From positions 806,001 through 870,000 of the forward strand of contig NZ_JAVAMS010000002.1 in NCBI RefSeq assembly GCF_030730945.1: 64,000 bases of DNA. Reading direction: 5' to 3'. Positions 29,148 through 38,775 of the stretch are shown piece after piece (position 1 is the stretch's first letter; each line of letters begins with the position of its first letter). A program made the position numbers and the translations under genes. The notes beneath the pieces were generated by a model. That model worked only from the letters and a program-made list of their open reading frames with translations. It was not told the origin of the DNA and did no database searches. Origin of the DNA: Aurantiacibacter poecillastricola. Its GTDB lineage: Bacteria; Pseudomonadota; Alphaproteobacteria; Sphingomonadales; Sphingomonadaceae.

Positions 29148-30457
29148 TGAGCTCGGAAACCTCTCCCTTTCGCATAGCCAATTTCCGCGCCTTCTGGCTC
29201 GCCCGCCTGGCGATGACACTGGCGCAATACGCGATGATGCTGATCATCGGGTGGCAAACCTACAATTTGGGCCGCGACGGCGGAATGAGCGTGGGAGAGG
29301 CGTCGGGCCAGCTGGCGCTGATCGGCCTGCTGCAATTCGTCCCGCTATTCCTGCTGACACCCTTCACCGGGCTTGCCGCCGACCGGTTCGACAGGCGCAA
29401 TCTCGGCCGCCTCACGGTCCTGTTGCAATTACTGTGCGCCGCCGTGCTGGCGGGCTTCACCTGGCAGCATGCGATCTCGCTCTGGGTGCTGTACGGTGTG
29501 GCCGTGGTGCTGGGCATCGCCCGCGCTTTTGCCGGGCCTGCCCTTTCCGCTCTTGCCCCCAACCTCGTTCCGGCAAAGATCCTGCCAAACGCCATCGCGC
29601 TGTCTTCCATCGCCTGGCAAAGCGGCATGATCGTGGGGCCGGCGGTGGGCGGCGTGCTTTACGAAGTGGCACCCGCCCTGCCCTACGGGGCTGCCGGGGC
29701 GCTGTTCGCCATTTCCGCGATCGCGCTCTCCTTCATCTCGGACGTGCCGCGCGGCAAGCCGAAGAGTCCGGCAAAGCCCATCAAGCAGGTGCGCGAGGGG
29801 CTGGAATATGTCTGGCGCAACAAGATGGTGCTGGGCTCCATCACGCTCGACCTGTTCGCGGTATTCCTGGCGGGCGCCACGGCGCTTTTCCCCGTCTATG
29901 CGCGCGACATCCTGCAGGTTGGCGCGACCGGCCTCAGCCAGCTCGCGATGGCTCCTGCCATCGGCGCGGCGCTGACGGCGCTATGGTTCTCCTTCCGCCC
30001 GCTCAGGAACAATGTGGGCCCGCTGATGCTGCTGGCGGTTGCTGCCTTCGGCATGGCGACGGTGGTCTTCGCCTTTTCGACATCCATGCCGCTCAGCCTC
30101 GCCATGCTGTTCATCGTGGGCGCGGCGGACATGTTCAGCGTCTATATCCGCCAGTCGCTTATCCAGCTCCACACGCCGGACGAGAAGCGCGGTCGGGTTT
30201 CAGCGGTCTCGCAGCTCACCATCAGCGCCTCGAACGAGTTCGGCGACTTCTTTTCCGGCAGCCTCGCCTTCCTGATCGGTCCGGTCGCCGCCGTGGCACT
30301 GGGCGGAGTGGGAGCGATCGCTACCGTGGCACTGTGGGCGGTGCTATTTCCTGTTTTGCGCACCACCCGGACCTTCGACCCGCCTGAGGAATTGGTAGAG
30401 GAAGATCACGCGCGAGGCGAAACAGCGCCACGCGATCCTGCAAAAGAGGGAGCCTGA
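29147..30457 (+). CDS. MFS transporter (EntS-like family)
   Basis: 436 residues with 12 hydrophobic segments, an N-terminal RIANFRAFWLARLAMTLAQ and the LTPFTGLAADRFDRRNLGR loop, the typical G-x3-DRxxRR MFS motif. The arrangement resembles the MFS_3/EntS-type exporters. The substrate is unknown. The GTG start sits inside a strong hairpin. It ends 3 nt before cysK, so cotranscription is likely. Confidence 0.88.
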   Translation: MSSETSPFRIANFRAFWLARLAMTLAQYAMMLIIGWQTYNLGRDGGMSVGEASGQLALIGLLQFVPLFLLTPFTGLAADRFDRRNLGRLTVLLQLLCAAVLAGFTWQHAISLWVLYGVAVVLGIARAFAGPALSALAPNLVPAKILPNAIALSSIAWQSGMIVGPAVGGVLYEVAPALPYGAAGALFAISAIALSFISDVPRGKPKSPAKPIKQVREGLEYVWRNKMVLGSITLDLFAVFLAGATALFPVYARDILQVGATGLSQLAMAPAIGAALTALWFSFRPLRNNVGPLMLLAVAAFGMATVVFAFSTSMPLSLAMLFIVGAADMFSVYIRQSLIQLHTPDEKRGRVSAVSQLTISASNEFGDFFSGSLAFLIGPVAAVALGGVGAIATVALWAVLFPVLRTTRTFDPPEELVEEDHARGETAPRDPAKEGA

Positions 30458-30460
30458 CCC

Positions 30461-31381
30461 ATGAAGTTCGACAACGTCCTGCAATCCATCGGCAACACGC
30501 CGCATATCCGCCTCTCGAGGCTGTTCCCCGACCACGAGGTATGGGTGAAGAGCGAACGGGCCAATCCCGGCGGCTCCATCAAGGACCGCATCGCGCTTGC
30601 CATGGTGGAGGATGCGGAGAAGTCGGGTGCGCTGAAGCCCGGCGGCACCATTATCGAGCCGACCAGCGGCAATACCGGCATCGGCCTTGCGATGGTCGCG
30701 GCGGTGAAAGGTTACAAGCTCGTGCTCGTCATGCCCGAGAGCATGAGCATCGAGCGGCGCCGCCTTATGCTGGCCTACGGTGCCAGCTTCGACCTCACGC
30801 CCAAGGAAGGCGGCATGAAAGGCGCGCTCGAACGCGCGGCCGAGCTGGTCGAGCAGACAGACAATGCCTGGATGCCGCAGCAGTTCGAGAACCCGGCCAA
30901 TGTCGAGGTCCATGCGCGCACCACGGCGAAGGAGATCCTCGACGATTTCCGCGATACGCCGCCCCAATACATGATCACGGGCGTCGGCACCGGCGGTCAC
31001 CTCACCGGCTGTGCGGAGGAGCTGAAGAAAACCTGGCCCGACATGAAGGCCTATGCGGTGGAGCCCGAGCTTTCGCCCGTCATTTCCGGCGGCCAACCCG
31101 GCCCTCACCCGATCCAGGGTATCGGCGCAGGATTCATTCCCGGGAACCTGCATACCAAGTCCATCGATGGGGCCATCAAGGTGGATGCCGAGAAGGCCAA
31201 GGAAATGGCGCGCCGCTGCGCCGCGGAAGAGGGCCTGCTCGTCGGTATCAGCTCCGGCGCTACGCTCGCGGCGATCCATAGCAAGCTGGCCGAACTGGAT
31301 GCAGGCACCCGCGTGCTGGGCTTCAACTATGACACGGGTGAGCGGTACTTCTCCGTGCCCGATTTCTGGCCCGGCGAATGA
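30461..31381 (+). CDS. cysK: Cysteine synthase A
   Basis: 306 residues. PLP lysine K41 lies in NPGGSIKDR, the phosphate-binding PTSGNTGIG and [10 protein letters not shown] motifs are present (VGTGGHLTG), with [11 protein letters not shown] near residue 200. It converts O-acetylserine and sulfide to cysteine. It overlaps the downstream hydrolase gene by 4 nt (ATGA). A cystathionine beta-synthase-like relative is less likely at this length. Confidence 0.95.
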   Translation: MKFDNVLQSIGNTPHIRLSRLFPDHEVWVKSERANPGGSIKDRIALAMVEDAEKSGALKPGGTIIEPTSGNTGIGLAMVAAVKGYKLVLVMPESMSIERRRLMLAYGASFDLTPKEGGMKGALERAAELVEQTDNAWMPQQFENPANVEVHARTTAKEILDDFRDTPPQYMITGVGTGGHLTGCAEELKKTWPDMKAYAVEPELSPVISGGQPGPHPIQGIGAGFIPGNLHTKSIDGAIKVDAEKAKEMARRCAAEEGLLVGISSGATLAAIHSKLAELDAGTRVLGFNYDTGERYFSVPDFWPGE

Positions 31382-32082
31382 GTGGGTTCGAGCCTGTCGA
31401 ATACGAGGACGGCGAGACGAGCCTGACCGGCCATCTCGCCCGTCCCGATACTCCTCCGCGCGCGGCGGTGCTGGTGTTTCCCACCATCATGAACCCCACC
31501 CCCGCGGTGGAGGCAAAGGCGTGGGAGCTGGCGGAAGCGGGCTACCTCGCCATGATCGCCGACTTCTACGGCAAGGCGCCCGCCAACTTCGACGACGCCC
31601 GCCAGTGCGCTTACGACATCCGCCAGACGCCCGAGCTTTATCGCCGCCGCCTGCGCGCTGCGCTCCGGGCGCTGCTGAAAGTTGAGGATGCGGGCGAGCT
31701 TCCGGTCTTCCTCATTGGCTTCTGCATGGGCGGTCAGGCGGTGCTGGAACTCGCCCGCGAAGGCGCTCCGGTGGAAGCAGCTGTGAGTTTTCACGGCCTG
31801 CTCGATACCGACCAGCCCGCAAAGGCCGGGGCTATCACGGCGCGCATCCTCGTATGCCACGGCGATGCCGATCCAATGGTGCCGAGGGAGCAGGTAATGA
31901 GGTTCTGGCAGGAAATGGACCGTGCCGGAGCCAACTGGCACTTCCATTCATATGGCGGGGTGAAACACGGCTTCACCAATCCTGCGCCAACGGAAAATCC
32001 TGCCACAGCCTATAATGCCAGCGCCGACCGCCAGAGCTGGGCTGCCATGCATTCGCTGTTCGAGGAAATTCTCGATAGCTAG
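31378..32082 (+). CDS. Dienelactone hydrolase family protein
   Basis: 234 residues, alpha/beta hydrolase. The nucleophile is Cys116 in GFCMGGQ, the acid D165 in HGDADPMV and the base H197 in VKHGFT, the Cys-Asp-His triad of the dienelactone hydrolase family. The native substrate is unknown. Translationally coupled to cysK. Its stop abuts the stop of the convergent acyl-CoA dehydrogenase. Confidence 0.92.
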   Translation: MSGFEPVEYEDGETSLTGHLARPDTPPRAAVLVFPTIMNPTPAVEAKAWELAEAGYLAMIADFYGKAPANFDDARQCAYDIRQTPELYRRRLRAALRALLKVEDAGELPVFLIGFCMGGQAVLELAREGAPVEAAVSFHGLLDTDQPAKAGAITARILVCHGDADPMVPREQVMRFWQEMDRAGANWHFHSYGGVKHGFTNPAPTENPATAYNASADRQSWAAMHSLFEEILDS

Positions 32083-33819
32083 CTAGGCGCGGGCAAAAGC
32101 CTGTTCCGGCAAGGCCATCAGCGTCTCCGCACCGGCCTCGACACGCGCCCTCAGCGTGGCGGTTTGCGGGAGGGTGCGCTCGGCATAATGGCGAGCCGTG
32201 ATCCGCTTGGCCGCGCTGAAATCATCCTCGCGCCCCTCGACCACGCTGGCCATGCGTGCCCACATCCAGCCCACTGCGAGTACGCCGATCAGCTCCATGA
32301 AGGCATAGGACGCAGCGCCTGTGTTGTTCGGGTTTGCTCCGGCGTTCTCCAGCAACCAGACGAGGCACTGGCGGGCGTCCTCGAGGGCTTCCACAAGCGG
32401 ATAGCCAATATAGTCGGGAGCCTCGTGCGCATCCTTCTCGACAAGCTCGAAGAACGCTCGCGCAACCTCGCCGCCATCTTTCAGCGTCTTGCGTGCGGCA
32501 AGGTCCAGGGCCTGCACACCATTCGCGCCCTCGTAGATCATGGCGATCCGGGAATCGCGCACGATCTGCTCCATGCCCCATTCCTTCACATAGCCATGAC
32601 CGCCAAGCACCTGCTGCATCTCCACGGCGGTCTCGAAGCCGCGATCGCTGCCATAGGCCTTGATAACCGGCGTCAGGAAGGAGACGAACGCGTCGGCCTC
32701 CTTGTCGCCAGCATGGGCCCGGTCGATCTGGAGGGCAGTCCACAACACCAGTGCACGAAAGCCCTCGGCAAAGGCGCGCGCATCCATCAGCATCCGTCTG
32801 ACATCGGCGTGCACCAGCAGCGAATCGGCAGGCGCGGAAGGGTCGGGCCGCTCGCCGACGCCGCGCCCCTGCTTGCGTTCGAGCGCATAGGTCGCCGCAC
32901 GCTGGTAGGAATGTTCGGCGTGGGCGAGCCCCTGCACGCCTACAGCCAGGCGCGCGGCGTTCATCATGACGAACATTGCGGCCAGTCCGCCATGCTCCCT
33001 GCCCAGCAGCCATCCGGTCGCCTCATCGAAATGCATGACGCAGGTCGCGCTGCCGTTGAGGCCCATCTTGTGCTCGATGGATGTGCATGACAGCGAATTG
33101 CGCTCCCCTTCGGGCAGCAGCTTGGGCACCAGGAACAGCGAAATCCCGCGCGAGCCTGCAGGTGCGTCGGGCATGCGGGCCAGCACGAGGTGGATGATGT
33201 TCTCGGTCAGGTCATGCTCGCCGCCCGAGATGAAGATCTTCTCACCGCTGAGAGCATAGGTGCCATTCCCGCGAGGCTCCGCCTTGGTGCGCATCAGGCC
33301 TAAGTCCGTCCCTGCATGTCCCTCCGTTAAGGCCATGGTGGCGAGCCACTCGCCACTGATTATCTTCTCGACATAGCCATCGATCAGGTCGTCCGTTCCA
33401 GAGGAAAGGATGGTGGCCGTCGCTCCGCCCACGATGCCGGGATACATCATGAAGGCGGCACAGGCGGAGTTCATGTATTCCTCGAGCACCGTGCCCAGCA
33501 CGTGACCCATGCCCTGCCCGCCATGCTCCGCGGGTGCGGCCAGCGTATTCCAGCCCGATTCGACGAGCTGATCATAAGCCTCGCGAAAGCCATCGGGAGT
33601 GGTGACGCTGCCATCTTCGTTGCGCGTGCAACCCTGCTCATCGGCCACCGGGTTGAGCGGCGCGAGCACGTCTTCGCAGAAGCGACCCATGCTTTCCACG
33701 ACCGCTTCTACCGTTTCAGCATCGAGCGTATCGTAGCCCGGCAGATCCTGCTCCGTGATGGCCAGAAGGTCGTGCAGCACGAACAGTGTATCGCGCGTGG
33801 GTGCGGACCAGCCGCTCAT
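32083..33819 (-). CDS. Acyl-CoA dehydrogenase
   Basis: 578 residues of the acyl-CoA dehydrogenase superfamily with an additional N-terminal helical stretch and a C-terminal extension, the long FadE/ACAD-like type. Visible are FRDEL-type substrate segments, [12 protein letters not shown], the FAD-contacting [29 protein letters not shown] near the active-site Glu, and GGHGYVKEW. It oxidises acyl-CoA to enoyl-CoA in fatty-acid beta-oxidation. The ATG at 33819 overlaps the hisI stop (ATGA). An upstream in-frame start at 33942 would extend into hisI. Confidence 0.93.
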   Translation of the reverse strand: MSGWSAPTRDTLFVLHDLLAITEQDLPGYDTLDAETVEAVVESMGRFCEDVLAPLNPVADEQGCTRNEDGSVTTPDGFREAYDQLVESGWNTLAAPAEHGGQGMGHVLGTVLEEYMNSACAAFMMYPGIVGGATATILSSGTDDLIDGYVEKIISGEWLATMALTEGHAGTDLGLMRTKAEPRGNGTYALSGEKIFISGGEHDLTENIIHLVLARMPDAPAGSRGISLFLVPKLLPEGERNSLSCTSIEHKMGLNGSATCVMHFDEATGWLLGREHGGLAAMFVMMNAARLAVGVQGLAHAEHSYQRAATYALERKQGRGVGERPDPSAPADSLLVHADVRRMLMDARAFAEGFRALVLWTALQIDRAHAGDKEADAFVSFLTPVIKAYGSDRGFETAVEMQQVLGGHGYVKEWGMEQIVRDSRIAMIYEGANGVQALDLAARKTLKDGGEVARAFFELVEKDAHEAPDYIGYPLVEALEDARQCLVWLLENAGANPNNTGAASYAFMELIGVLAVGWMWARMASVVEGREDDFSAAKRITARHYAERTLPQTATLRARVEAGAETLMALPEQAFARA

Positions 33820-34154
33820 TGCGTATCTTCCGTTCTCATCAACTCGGCGCCCTCCAGTTTCCGGTAGAAGCACGTGCGCGCACCAGTATGGCATGCAGGG
33901 CCGTGCGGACGCGCTTTCAGCACCAGCGCATCCTGGTCGCAATCGACAAGGATTTCCTGAACCTCAAGGACATTGCCCGATGTCTCTCCCTTCATCCAGA
34001 GCCGCCCCCGACTGCGCGAGTGGAAATGCGCCTTGCCGCTTTCCCGCGTCGCGGCCAGCGCTTCTGCATCCATGAAGGCGACCATCAGCACCTCCCCGCT
34101 CGCACCGTCCTGCACGATCGCGGTGAGGAGGCCATTGGCATCGAATTTCGGCAT
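33816..34154 (-). CDS. hisI: Phosphoribosyl-AMP cyclohydrolase
   Basis: 112 residues, the short monofunctional HisI form. Metal and substrate residues are visible: [18 protein letters not shown], the DCDQDALV motif and [13 protein letters not shown] with two conserved Cys. It opens the purine ring of PR-AMP in histidine synthesis. Coupled to the acyl-CoA dehydrogenase by a 4-nt overlap. Other his genes are not in the window. Confidence 0.97.
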   Translation of the reverse strand: MPKFDANGLLTAIVQDGASGEVLMVAFMDAEALAATRESGKAHFHSRSRGRLWMKGETSGNVLEVQEILVDCDQDALVLKARPHGPACHTGARTCFYRKLEGAELMRTEDTQ

Positions 34155-34338
34155 GAAGGACGTGCCTTTTTCGCGGGTTTCATCAATTTCGGAAATTGTG
34201 TCGGTCCTTTCGCGAAGGTAAATCAGGTTGCAGTTTAACTACCTGATTGTTGCAAGATAAACACATCGGCCGAGCAAAAGGAAAGCAGCTTGGTGAAGGC
34301 TGTTTCCCTTTTAACCTTTCGATGTGATGAATGCCTCC
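34155..34338. other. Gene-free stretch upstream of hisI
   Basis: No ORF of credible quality. The minus strand must hold the hisI promoter, but none is clear-cut. AT-rich spots (GCAAGATAAACAC, TTTAACTACCTGATTG) could form promoter elements for either strand. Confidence 0.4.
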
Positions 34339-34436
34339 GCGGCTTGGCGAGCCGCCTGCCATTCCGGCCAGGGAATGGGGGGTCCTTGCAGTCACCACGA
34401 ACGAAGGGTGGAAGCAGGTTCATGAGGGATTGAAAC

Positions 34437-34478
34437 ATGCGCGCGGGCTGGGGGGCTGGCGCAGCAGTTTCAGCGTAA
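34437..34478 (+). CDS. Possible 13-residue leader or micropeptide
   Basis: ATG followed by RAGWGAGAAVSA and TAA, with GAGGG 8 nt before the ATG. It sits just upstream of the orphan terminator. A short translated ORF before a terminator looks like an attenuator leader, but no plus-strand gene follows directly. Could equally be chance. Confidence 0.25.
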   Translation: MRAGWGAGAAVSA

Positions 34479-34490
34479 TCGTCACGCGAG

Positions 34491-34514
34491 CGCCCGGGCC
34501 ACTGTGCCCGGGCG
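34491..34514 (+). terminator. Plus-strand intrinsic terminator
   Basis: CGCCCGGGC (34491-34499), 6-nt loop, GCCCGGGCG (34506-34514), followed by TTTTGCTTT. The T-run is only on the plus strand. It also lies 14 nt past the comF stop and might serve comF as a hairpin without a T-run. Confidence 0.85.
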
Positions 34515-34527
34515 TTTTGCTTTCCGG

Positions 34528-35181
34528 TCATCCTAACCGTCCTTCCGGCACTCTCGAAAAGCACGCGACATGCAGGCGGGCCGCGCCCGCCTGATCTAAT
34601 GCGCTTCGGCAGGCATTGGTCGTCGCGCCGCTAGTAAGCACGTCATCCACCAGAAGGATGTTCGCCCCGGCGATTCGCGAACGATGCACTTCGCGAACGG
34701 CGATGGCTCCATCAAGCACCCTGGCCCGCTCCTCTCGCCCCAACCCACCAAGGCTTGGCGTGCGTCTGGTGCGCACCAGTCCATCCACCAGGGGCCTTGC
34801 CGCGACCAGCTTGCACAATTCCGTCGCTAGGAGCGCGGACTGGTTGAAGCCGCGCTGCCATAGGCGAATGCGATGGAGCGGCACGGGAATGGCCAGCCAC
34901 TCGCCTTCTAGGTCTGGCAGGCGTCCGGCGATCTGCCGCGCCATCATGCCCGCCAGCGCGATCTTGCGCCCGTGCTTGAAGTTCAACACCAGCTGGCGCG
35001 CGGTGTCGTTGTAGAGCGTGGCCGCGGTGATGCCGTCCTCGCCCGACGCAGACGGTATTTCCAGCGTCGACCAGCAGTCGAGGCACAACCCCTTTTGCGC
35101 CGCGATGGCCTCTCCGCAAAGCGGGCAGCGCGGGGGATAGACGAGGTCCAGAAGTGGGGCGAAAGCGGTCGTCACGGACAT
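34528..35181 (-). CDS. ComF family phosphoribosyltransferase-like protein
   Basis: 217 residues from the ATG at 35181. An N-terminal zinc ribbon (RCPLCGEA and GLCLDCW) is followed by the phosphoribosyltransferase fold with FNQSALLATELCK and the PRPP-loop-like ILLVDDVLTSGATTNAC. ComF proteins take part in DNA uptake in competent bacteria and have less clear roles elsewhere. An upstream in-frame ATG at 35235 would overlap the divergent methyltransferase start, so 35181 is preferred. Confidence 0.92.
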   Translation of the reverse strand: MSVTTAFAPLLDLVYPPRCPLCGEAIAAQKGLCLDCWSTLEIPSASGEDGITAATLYNDTARQLVLNFKHGRKIALAGMMARQIAGRLPDLEGEWLAIPVPLHRIRLWQRGFNQSALLATELCKLVAARPLVDGLVRTRRTPSLGGLGREERARVLDGAIAVREVHRSRIAGANILLVDDVLTSGATTNACRSALDQAGAARLHVACFSRVPEGRLG

Positions 35182-35222
35182 GCGGGCTATGCTGCCCGCC
35201 CACGCATCGCTAGGCAAGCGGC

Positions 35223-35996
35223 ATGGCCGAAGCACCTCCCCAGATCTTTTCAGCCGAGCGCCGCAAGGCTGCCCGGCGCCGAATGTTCACGCTACAAACC
35301 CGCAAGGCCGACTCGGCGCGTTTCGTCCTCGACGACATGGTGGAGGACATGGCCGAACGCCTCGCTTTCGTCAGGCATGATCCCGAACACTCGTTGCTGA
35401 TCGGCGATCATGGTCGTGAGCTTGCGCGCCTCCTGCCAGGCGGACTTGCCGCGCAAGCCGATATCCTCGGCGAGAGCCCGATTGACCTCGAAGCGCCTTT
35501 CCCCAATGGTGGTTTCGACTTCATCGGCGTGCTCGGTCTGCTCGATACGGTGAACGATTTGCCCGGGGCGCTGATCCACTTGCGACAGGCTTTGGCGCCG
35601 GGCGGGCTGGTGATCGCCATGTTCCCCGGCGCGGGCAGCCTCCCTGCCCTGCGGCGCGCGATCTATGCTGCCGAACCCGATCGCCCGGCGGCCCGGATGC
35701 ATCCATTGGTCGATACGCGCGCCGCGGCGCAGCTCCTTCAGCGAGCCGGGTGGAAGGATCCGGTCGTCGATTCGCATGACCTGCCCGTTCGCTACAGCTC
35801 GCTCGACCGCCTTGTGGACGACCTTCGCGATCAGGGCCTCGGCAATGTCCTCGCCTCGCCTGCCCCTTCCTTGACGAAGGCCGGGCTCGAGCGCGCTCGC
35901 CGTGCTTTTCTCGACCAGGCAGACGAGGACGGGCGGGTGACCGAGACCTTCTCGATCCTCACCCTCAGCGGGCGCAGGTCACTTGCCGGAACGTAG
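35223..35996 (+). CDS. SAM-dependent methyltransferase (NDUFAF5/BioC-like)
   Basis: 257 residues. The N-terminal FSAERRKAARRRMFTL segment and a methyltransferase domain (HSLLIGDHGRELARLLPGG, FDFIGVLGLLDTVNDLPGAL, LAPGGLVIAMFPGAGSLP) resemble the alphaproteobacterial relatives of NDUFAF5, an assembly factor of complex I. The glycine-rich SAM loop is degenerate, so activity is uncertain. Its 3' end overlaps ppdK by 18 nt on the opposite strand. Confidence 0.82.
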   Translation: MAEAPPQIFSAERRKAARRRMFTLQTRKADSARFVLDDMVEDMAERLAFVRHDPEHSLLIGDHGRELARLLPGGLAAQADILGESPIDLEAPFPNGGFDFIGVLGLLDTVNDLPGALIHLRQALAPGGLVIAMFPGAGSLPALRRAIYAAEPDRPAARMHPLVDTRAAAQLLQRAGWKDPVVDSHDLPVRYSSLDRLVDDLRDQGLGNVLASPAPSLTKAGLERARRAFLDQADEDGRVTETFSILTLSGRRSLAGT

Positions 35997-38654
35997 CGCC
36001 GCCTGCGCCGCCGCCAGCCGCGCAATCGGCACACGGTAGGGCGAGGCGCTGACGTAATCGAGGCCGACCTTCTCGCAGAAGGCGATGCTCTCCGGATCGC
36101 CACCATGTTCGCCGCAGATGCCCAGCTTGAGGACTTGGCGCGTGCCCCGGCCTCGCTCGGCTGCGATCTCCACCAGCTGGCCCACGCCATCCACATCGAG
36201 GCTGACGAAGGGATCACGGGCATAGATGCCCTTCTCAACATAGGGCGAGAGGAAGCGGCCCGCATCATCGCGGCTGACGCCCAGCGCGGTCTGCGTTAGG
36301 TCGTTGGTGCCGAAGCTGAAGAAGCGCGCTTCCTCGGCGATCTCGCCCGCCATCAGCGCGGCGCGCGGCAGTTCGATCATGGTGCCGACGAGATATTCGA
36401 CGCGTGCGCCCTTCTCTTCGAAGACTTCCTCTGCCGTGTCGTTCACCAGCTTGCGCAGGATGGCGAGTTCCTTCTTCGTCGCCACCAGGGGGATCATCAC
36501 TTCCGGCACGACAGGCTCGCCGCCCTCGGCAGTCACATCGCAAGCTGCCTCGAAAATGGCACGGGCCTGCATCTCGTAGATTTCCGGGAAGGTAATGCCG
36601 AGGCGGCACCCGCGATGGCCAAGCATCGGGTTGAACTCGTGCAGCTCGTTCGCCCGGCTTTTGAGATGATCCATGCTGACATCGAGGCTGTCGGCAAGTT
36701 CCTGGAACTCCTCGTCCCGGCTGGGCATGAATTCGTGGAGGGGCGGGTCGAGCAGGCGGATCGTGCACGGAAGGCCGTGCATGGTGCGGAAGATCTCGGC
36801 GAAGTCGCTGCGCTGTTCGGGCAGCAGGCGCTCAAGCGCAGCGCGGCGGCCCTTCTCGTCATCTGCGAGGATCATGGCGCGCACGGCGCTGATCCGCTCG
36901 CCGTCGAAGAACATGTGCTCGGTCCGGCACAGGCCGATGCCTTCGGCGCCGAAGCCGCGCGCGGTCTTGCAGTCCTCCGGCGTCTCGGCATTTGTGCGCA
37001 CGCCCATGCGGCGGTGCTTGTCCGCCCATTCCATCAGCGTGCCGAAATCGCCGGCAAGCTCGGGCTCGATGGTCGGTACCCGGCCCGCCATGATCTGGCC
37101 CGTAGCGCCGTCCAGAGTGATGACGTCGCCTTCCTTCAGCTCGCGCCCGCCAATGCGCAGCGTGCGTTCCTGCAGATTGATCGACACGCCAGAAGCGCCC
37201 GAGACGCAGGGACGGCCCATGCCGCGCGCCACCACGGCGGCGTGGCTGGTCATGCCGCCGCGCGCCGTCAGAATGCCGCGCGCCGCATGCATCCCGTGAA
37301 TGTCCTCCGGGCTGGTCTCCACGCGAACGAGGATCACGTCCTCCTCGCGCCCGGCCCACAGTTCGGCGGTATCGGCGTCGAGGACGATCTTGCCCGAAGC
37401 GGCACCGGGCGAGGCAGGCAAGCCCGTCGCCAGTTCGTCGCGCGGCGCATCGGGATCGAGCGTGGGGTGCAGCAGCTGGTCGAGCGCCATGGGATCGACG
37501 CGGCAGATCGCGGTCTTCTCGTCGATCAGCCCTTCCTCCACCATGTCCACTGCCATCTTCAGCGCGGCCTTGGCGGTACGCTTGCCGTTTCTGGTCTGCA
37601 GCATCCACAGCGAGCCTTCCTGCACTGTGAACTCGATGTCCTGCATGTCCTTGTAGTGATTCTCGAGCAGGTCGAAGACCTTGGCGAGCTGCTCGTACGC
37701 CTCGGGCATGGCTTCTTCCATGCTGGGCTTTTCCGCGCCCGCCGCCTCGCGCCGCGCCTTGGTGAGGTATTGCGGCGTACGGATGCCGGCCACCACGTCC
37801 TCGCCCTGCGCGTTCACCAGCCATTCGCCGTAGTAGGTGCGCTCGCCGGTGGAAGGGTCGCGGGTGAAGGCGACGCCGGTGGCGCTGGTCTCCCCCATAT
37901 TGCCGAACACCATGGCCTGCACGTTCACTGCAGTGCCCATGTCGTGCGGGATGGAGTTGAGGCGGCGGTAGATCTTGGCGCGCTCGGTATCCCAGCTGGC
38001 GAAGACGGCGGCAATTGCGCCCCACAGCTGCTCGTGCACGTCCTGCGGGAAGGGCTCACCGCCGCGCTCCGCCTTCACGATCTGCTTGAATTCGCTGACG
38101 ATGGCGCGCCAGTTCTCGGCGGTCATCTCGGTGTCGGTGAAGTAGCCATTGTCTTCCTTGGCGATCTCCACCGCTTCCTCGAACAGGCCGTGATCGAGGC
38201 CGAGGACGACGTCGGAATACATCTGCACGAAGCGGCGATAGCTGTCCCAGGCGAAGCGCTCGTCATCGCTGACCTTGGCAAGTCCCTCCACCGTCTCATC
38301 GTTCAGGCCGAGATTGAGGACGGTGTCCATCATCCCGGGCATGGAGACCGCCGCGCCAGAGCGGACCGAGACCAGCAGCGGGTCGGCCGCATCGCCGAAG
38401 CGCTTGCCCACGGCCTTCTCGATATGGGCCAGCGCCTTCGCCACATCCTCGCGCAGCTGGTCGGAGAAGGCCGCGCCGTGTTCGAGATAGCGGACCGATT
38501 CCTCGGTAGTGATGGTGAAGCCCGGAGGGACCGGCAGGCCGATGCTGGCCATCTCGGCAAGGTTCGCACCCTTGCCTCCGGTCACGGTCTTGTCGCGCTG
38601 GCGAGGATCGTCATGCGGGGCATCGCCGCCGAAGGTGTAGACAGTCTGGGTCAT
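35979..38654 (-). CDS. ppdK: Pyruvate, phosphate dikinase
   Basis: 891 residues, typical length. The N-terminal nucleotide-binding domain (GGKGANLAEMASIGLPVPPGFTI), the phosphohistidine motif GGMTSHAAVVARGMG, and the C-terminal PEP/pyruvate domain with LGICGEHGGDP (catalytic Cys) are visible. It interconverts PEP, AMP and PPi with pyruvate, ATP and Pi, feeding gluconeogenesis or glycolysis. Monocistronic. The 121-nt gap to glyS holds no recognisable element. Confidence 0.98.
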   Translation of the reverse strand: MTQTVYTFGGDAPHDDPRQRDKTVTGGKGANLAEMASIGLPVPPGFTITTEESVRYLEHGAAFSDQLREDVAKALAHIEKAVGKRFGDAADPLLVSVRSGAAVSMPGMMDTVLNLGLNDETVEGLAKVSDDERFAWDSYRRFVQMYSDVVLGLDHGLFEEAVEIAKEDNGYFTDTEMTAENWRAIVSEFKQIVKAERGGEPFPQDVHEQLWGAIAAVFASWDTERAKIYRRLNSIPHDMGTAVNVQAMVFGNMGETSATGVAFTRDPSTGERTYYGEWLVNAQGEDVVAGIRTPQYLTKARREAAGAEKPSMEEAMPEAYEQLAKVFDLLENHYKDMQDIEFTVQEGSLWMLQTRNGKRTAKAALKMAVDMVEEGLIDEKTAICRVDPMALDQLLHPTLDPDAPRDELATGLPASPGAASGKIVLDADTAELWAGREEDVILVRVETSPEDIHGMHAARGILTARGGMTSHAAVVARGMGRPCVSGASGVSINLQERTLRIGGRELKEGDVITLDGATGQIMAGRVPTIEPELAGDFGTLMEWADKHRRMGVRTNAETPEDCKTARGFGAEGIGLCRTEHMFFDGERISAVRAMILADDEKGRRAALERLLPEQRSDFAEIFRTMHGLPCTIRLLDPPLHEFMPSRDEEFQELADSLDVSMDHLKSRANELHEFNPMLGHRGCRLGITFPEIYEMQARAIFEAACDVTAEGGEPVVPEVMIPLVATKKELAILRKLVNDTAEEVFEEKGARVEYLVGTMIELPRAALMAGEIAEEARFFSFGTNDLTQTALGVSRDDAGRFLSPYVEKGIYARDPFVSLDVDGVGQLVEIAAERGRGTRQVLKLGICGEHGGDPESIAFCEKVGLDYVSASPYRVPIARLAAAQAALRSGK

Positions 38655-38775
38655 GCGAGCGCCTTTGATATGGAACAGTGACAGGGGGTTTTCTGGAATA
38701 TCCGGAACTCCGCCAAACCTTTGTAAAGAAAGGAAATTTGGCCAATCTTGCCGGTTGGATCTGTCACCTTAGAAA

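Larger units (their letters stand above)
34339..34518 (+). ncRNA. Candidate structured small RNA ending at an orphan terminator
   Basis: Two consecutive perfect hairpins, GCGGCT/AGCCGC (34339-34355) and CCATTCC/GGAATGG (34359-34378), are followed about 110 nt later by a strong plus-strand intrinsic terminator. No plus-strand gene ends here: hisI and comF both run leftward. A 13-codon ORF with a good ribosome binding site lies within. No Rfam family (tmRNA, SRP, 6S, RNase P) was recognised. The left boundary is a guess. Confidence 0.45.

Noticed and set aside
36615..38681. 688-codon open frame on the plus strand
   Set aside because: It is antisense to ppdK over its full length. High-GC third positions create long open antisense frames. 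No domain or ribosome binding site supports it.
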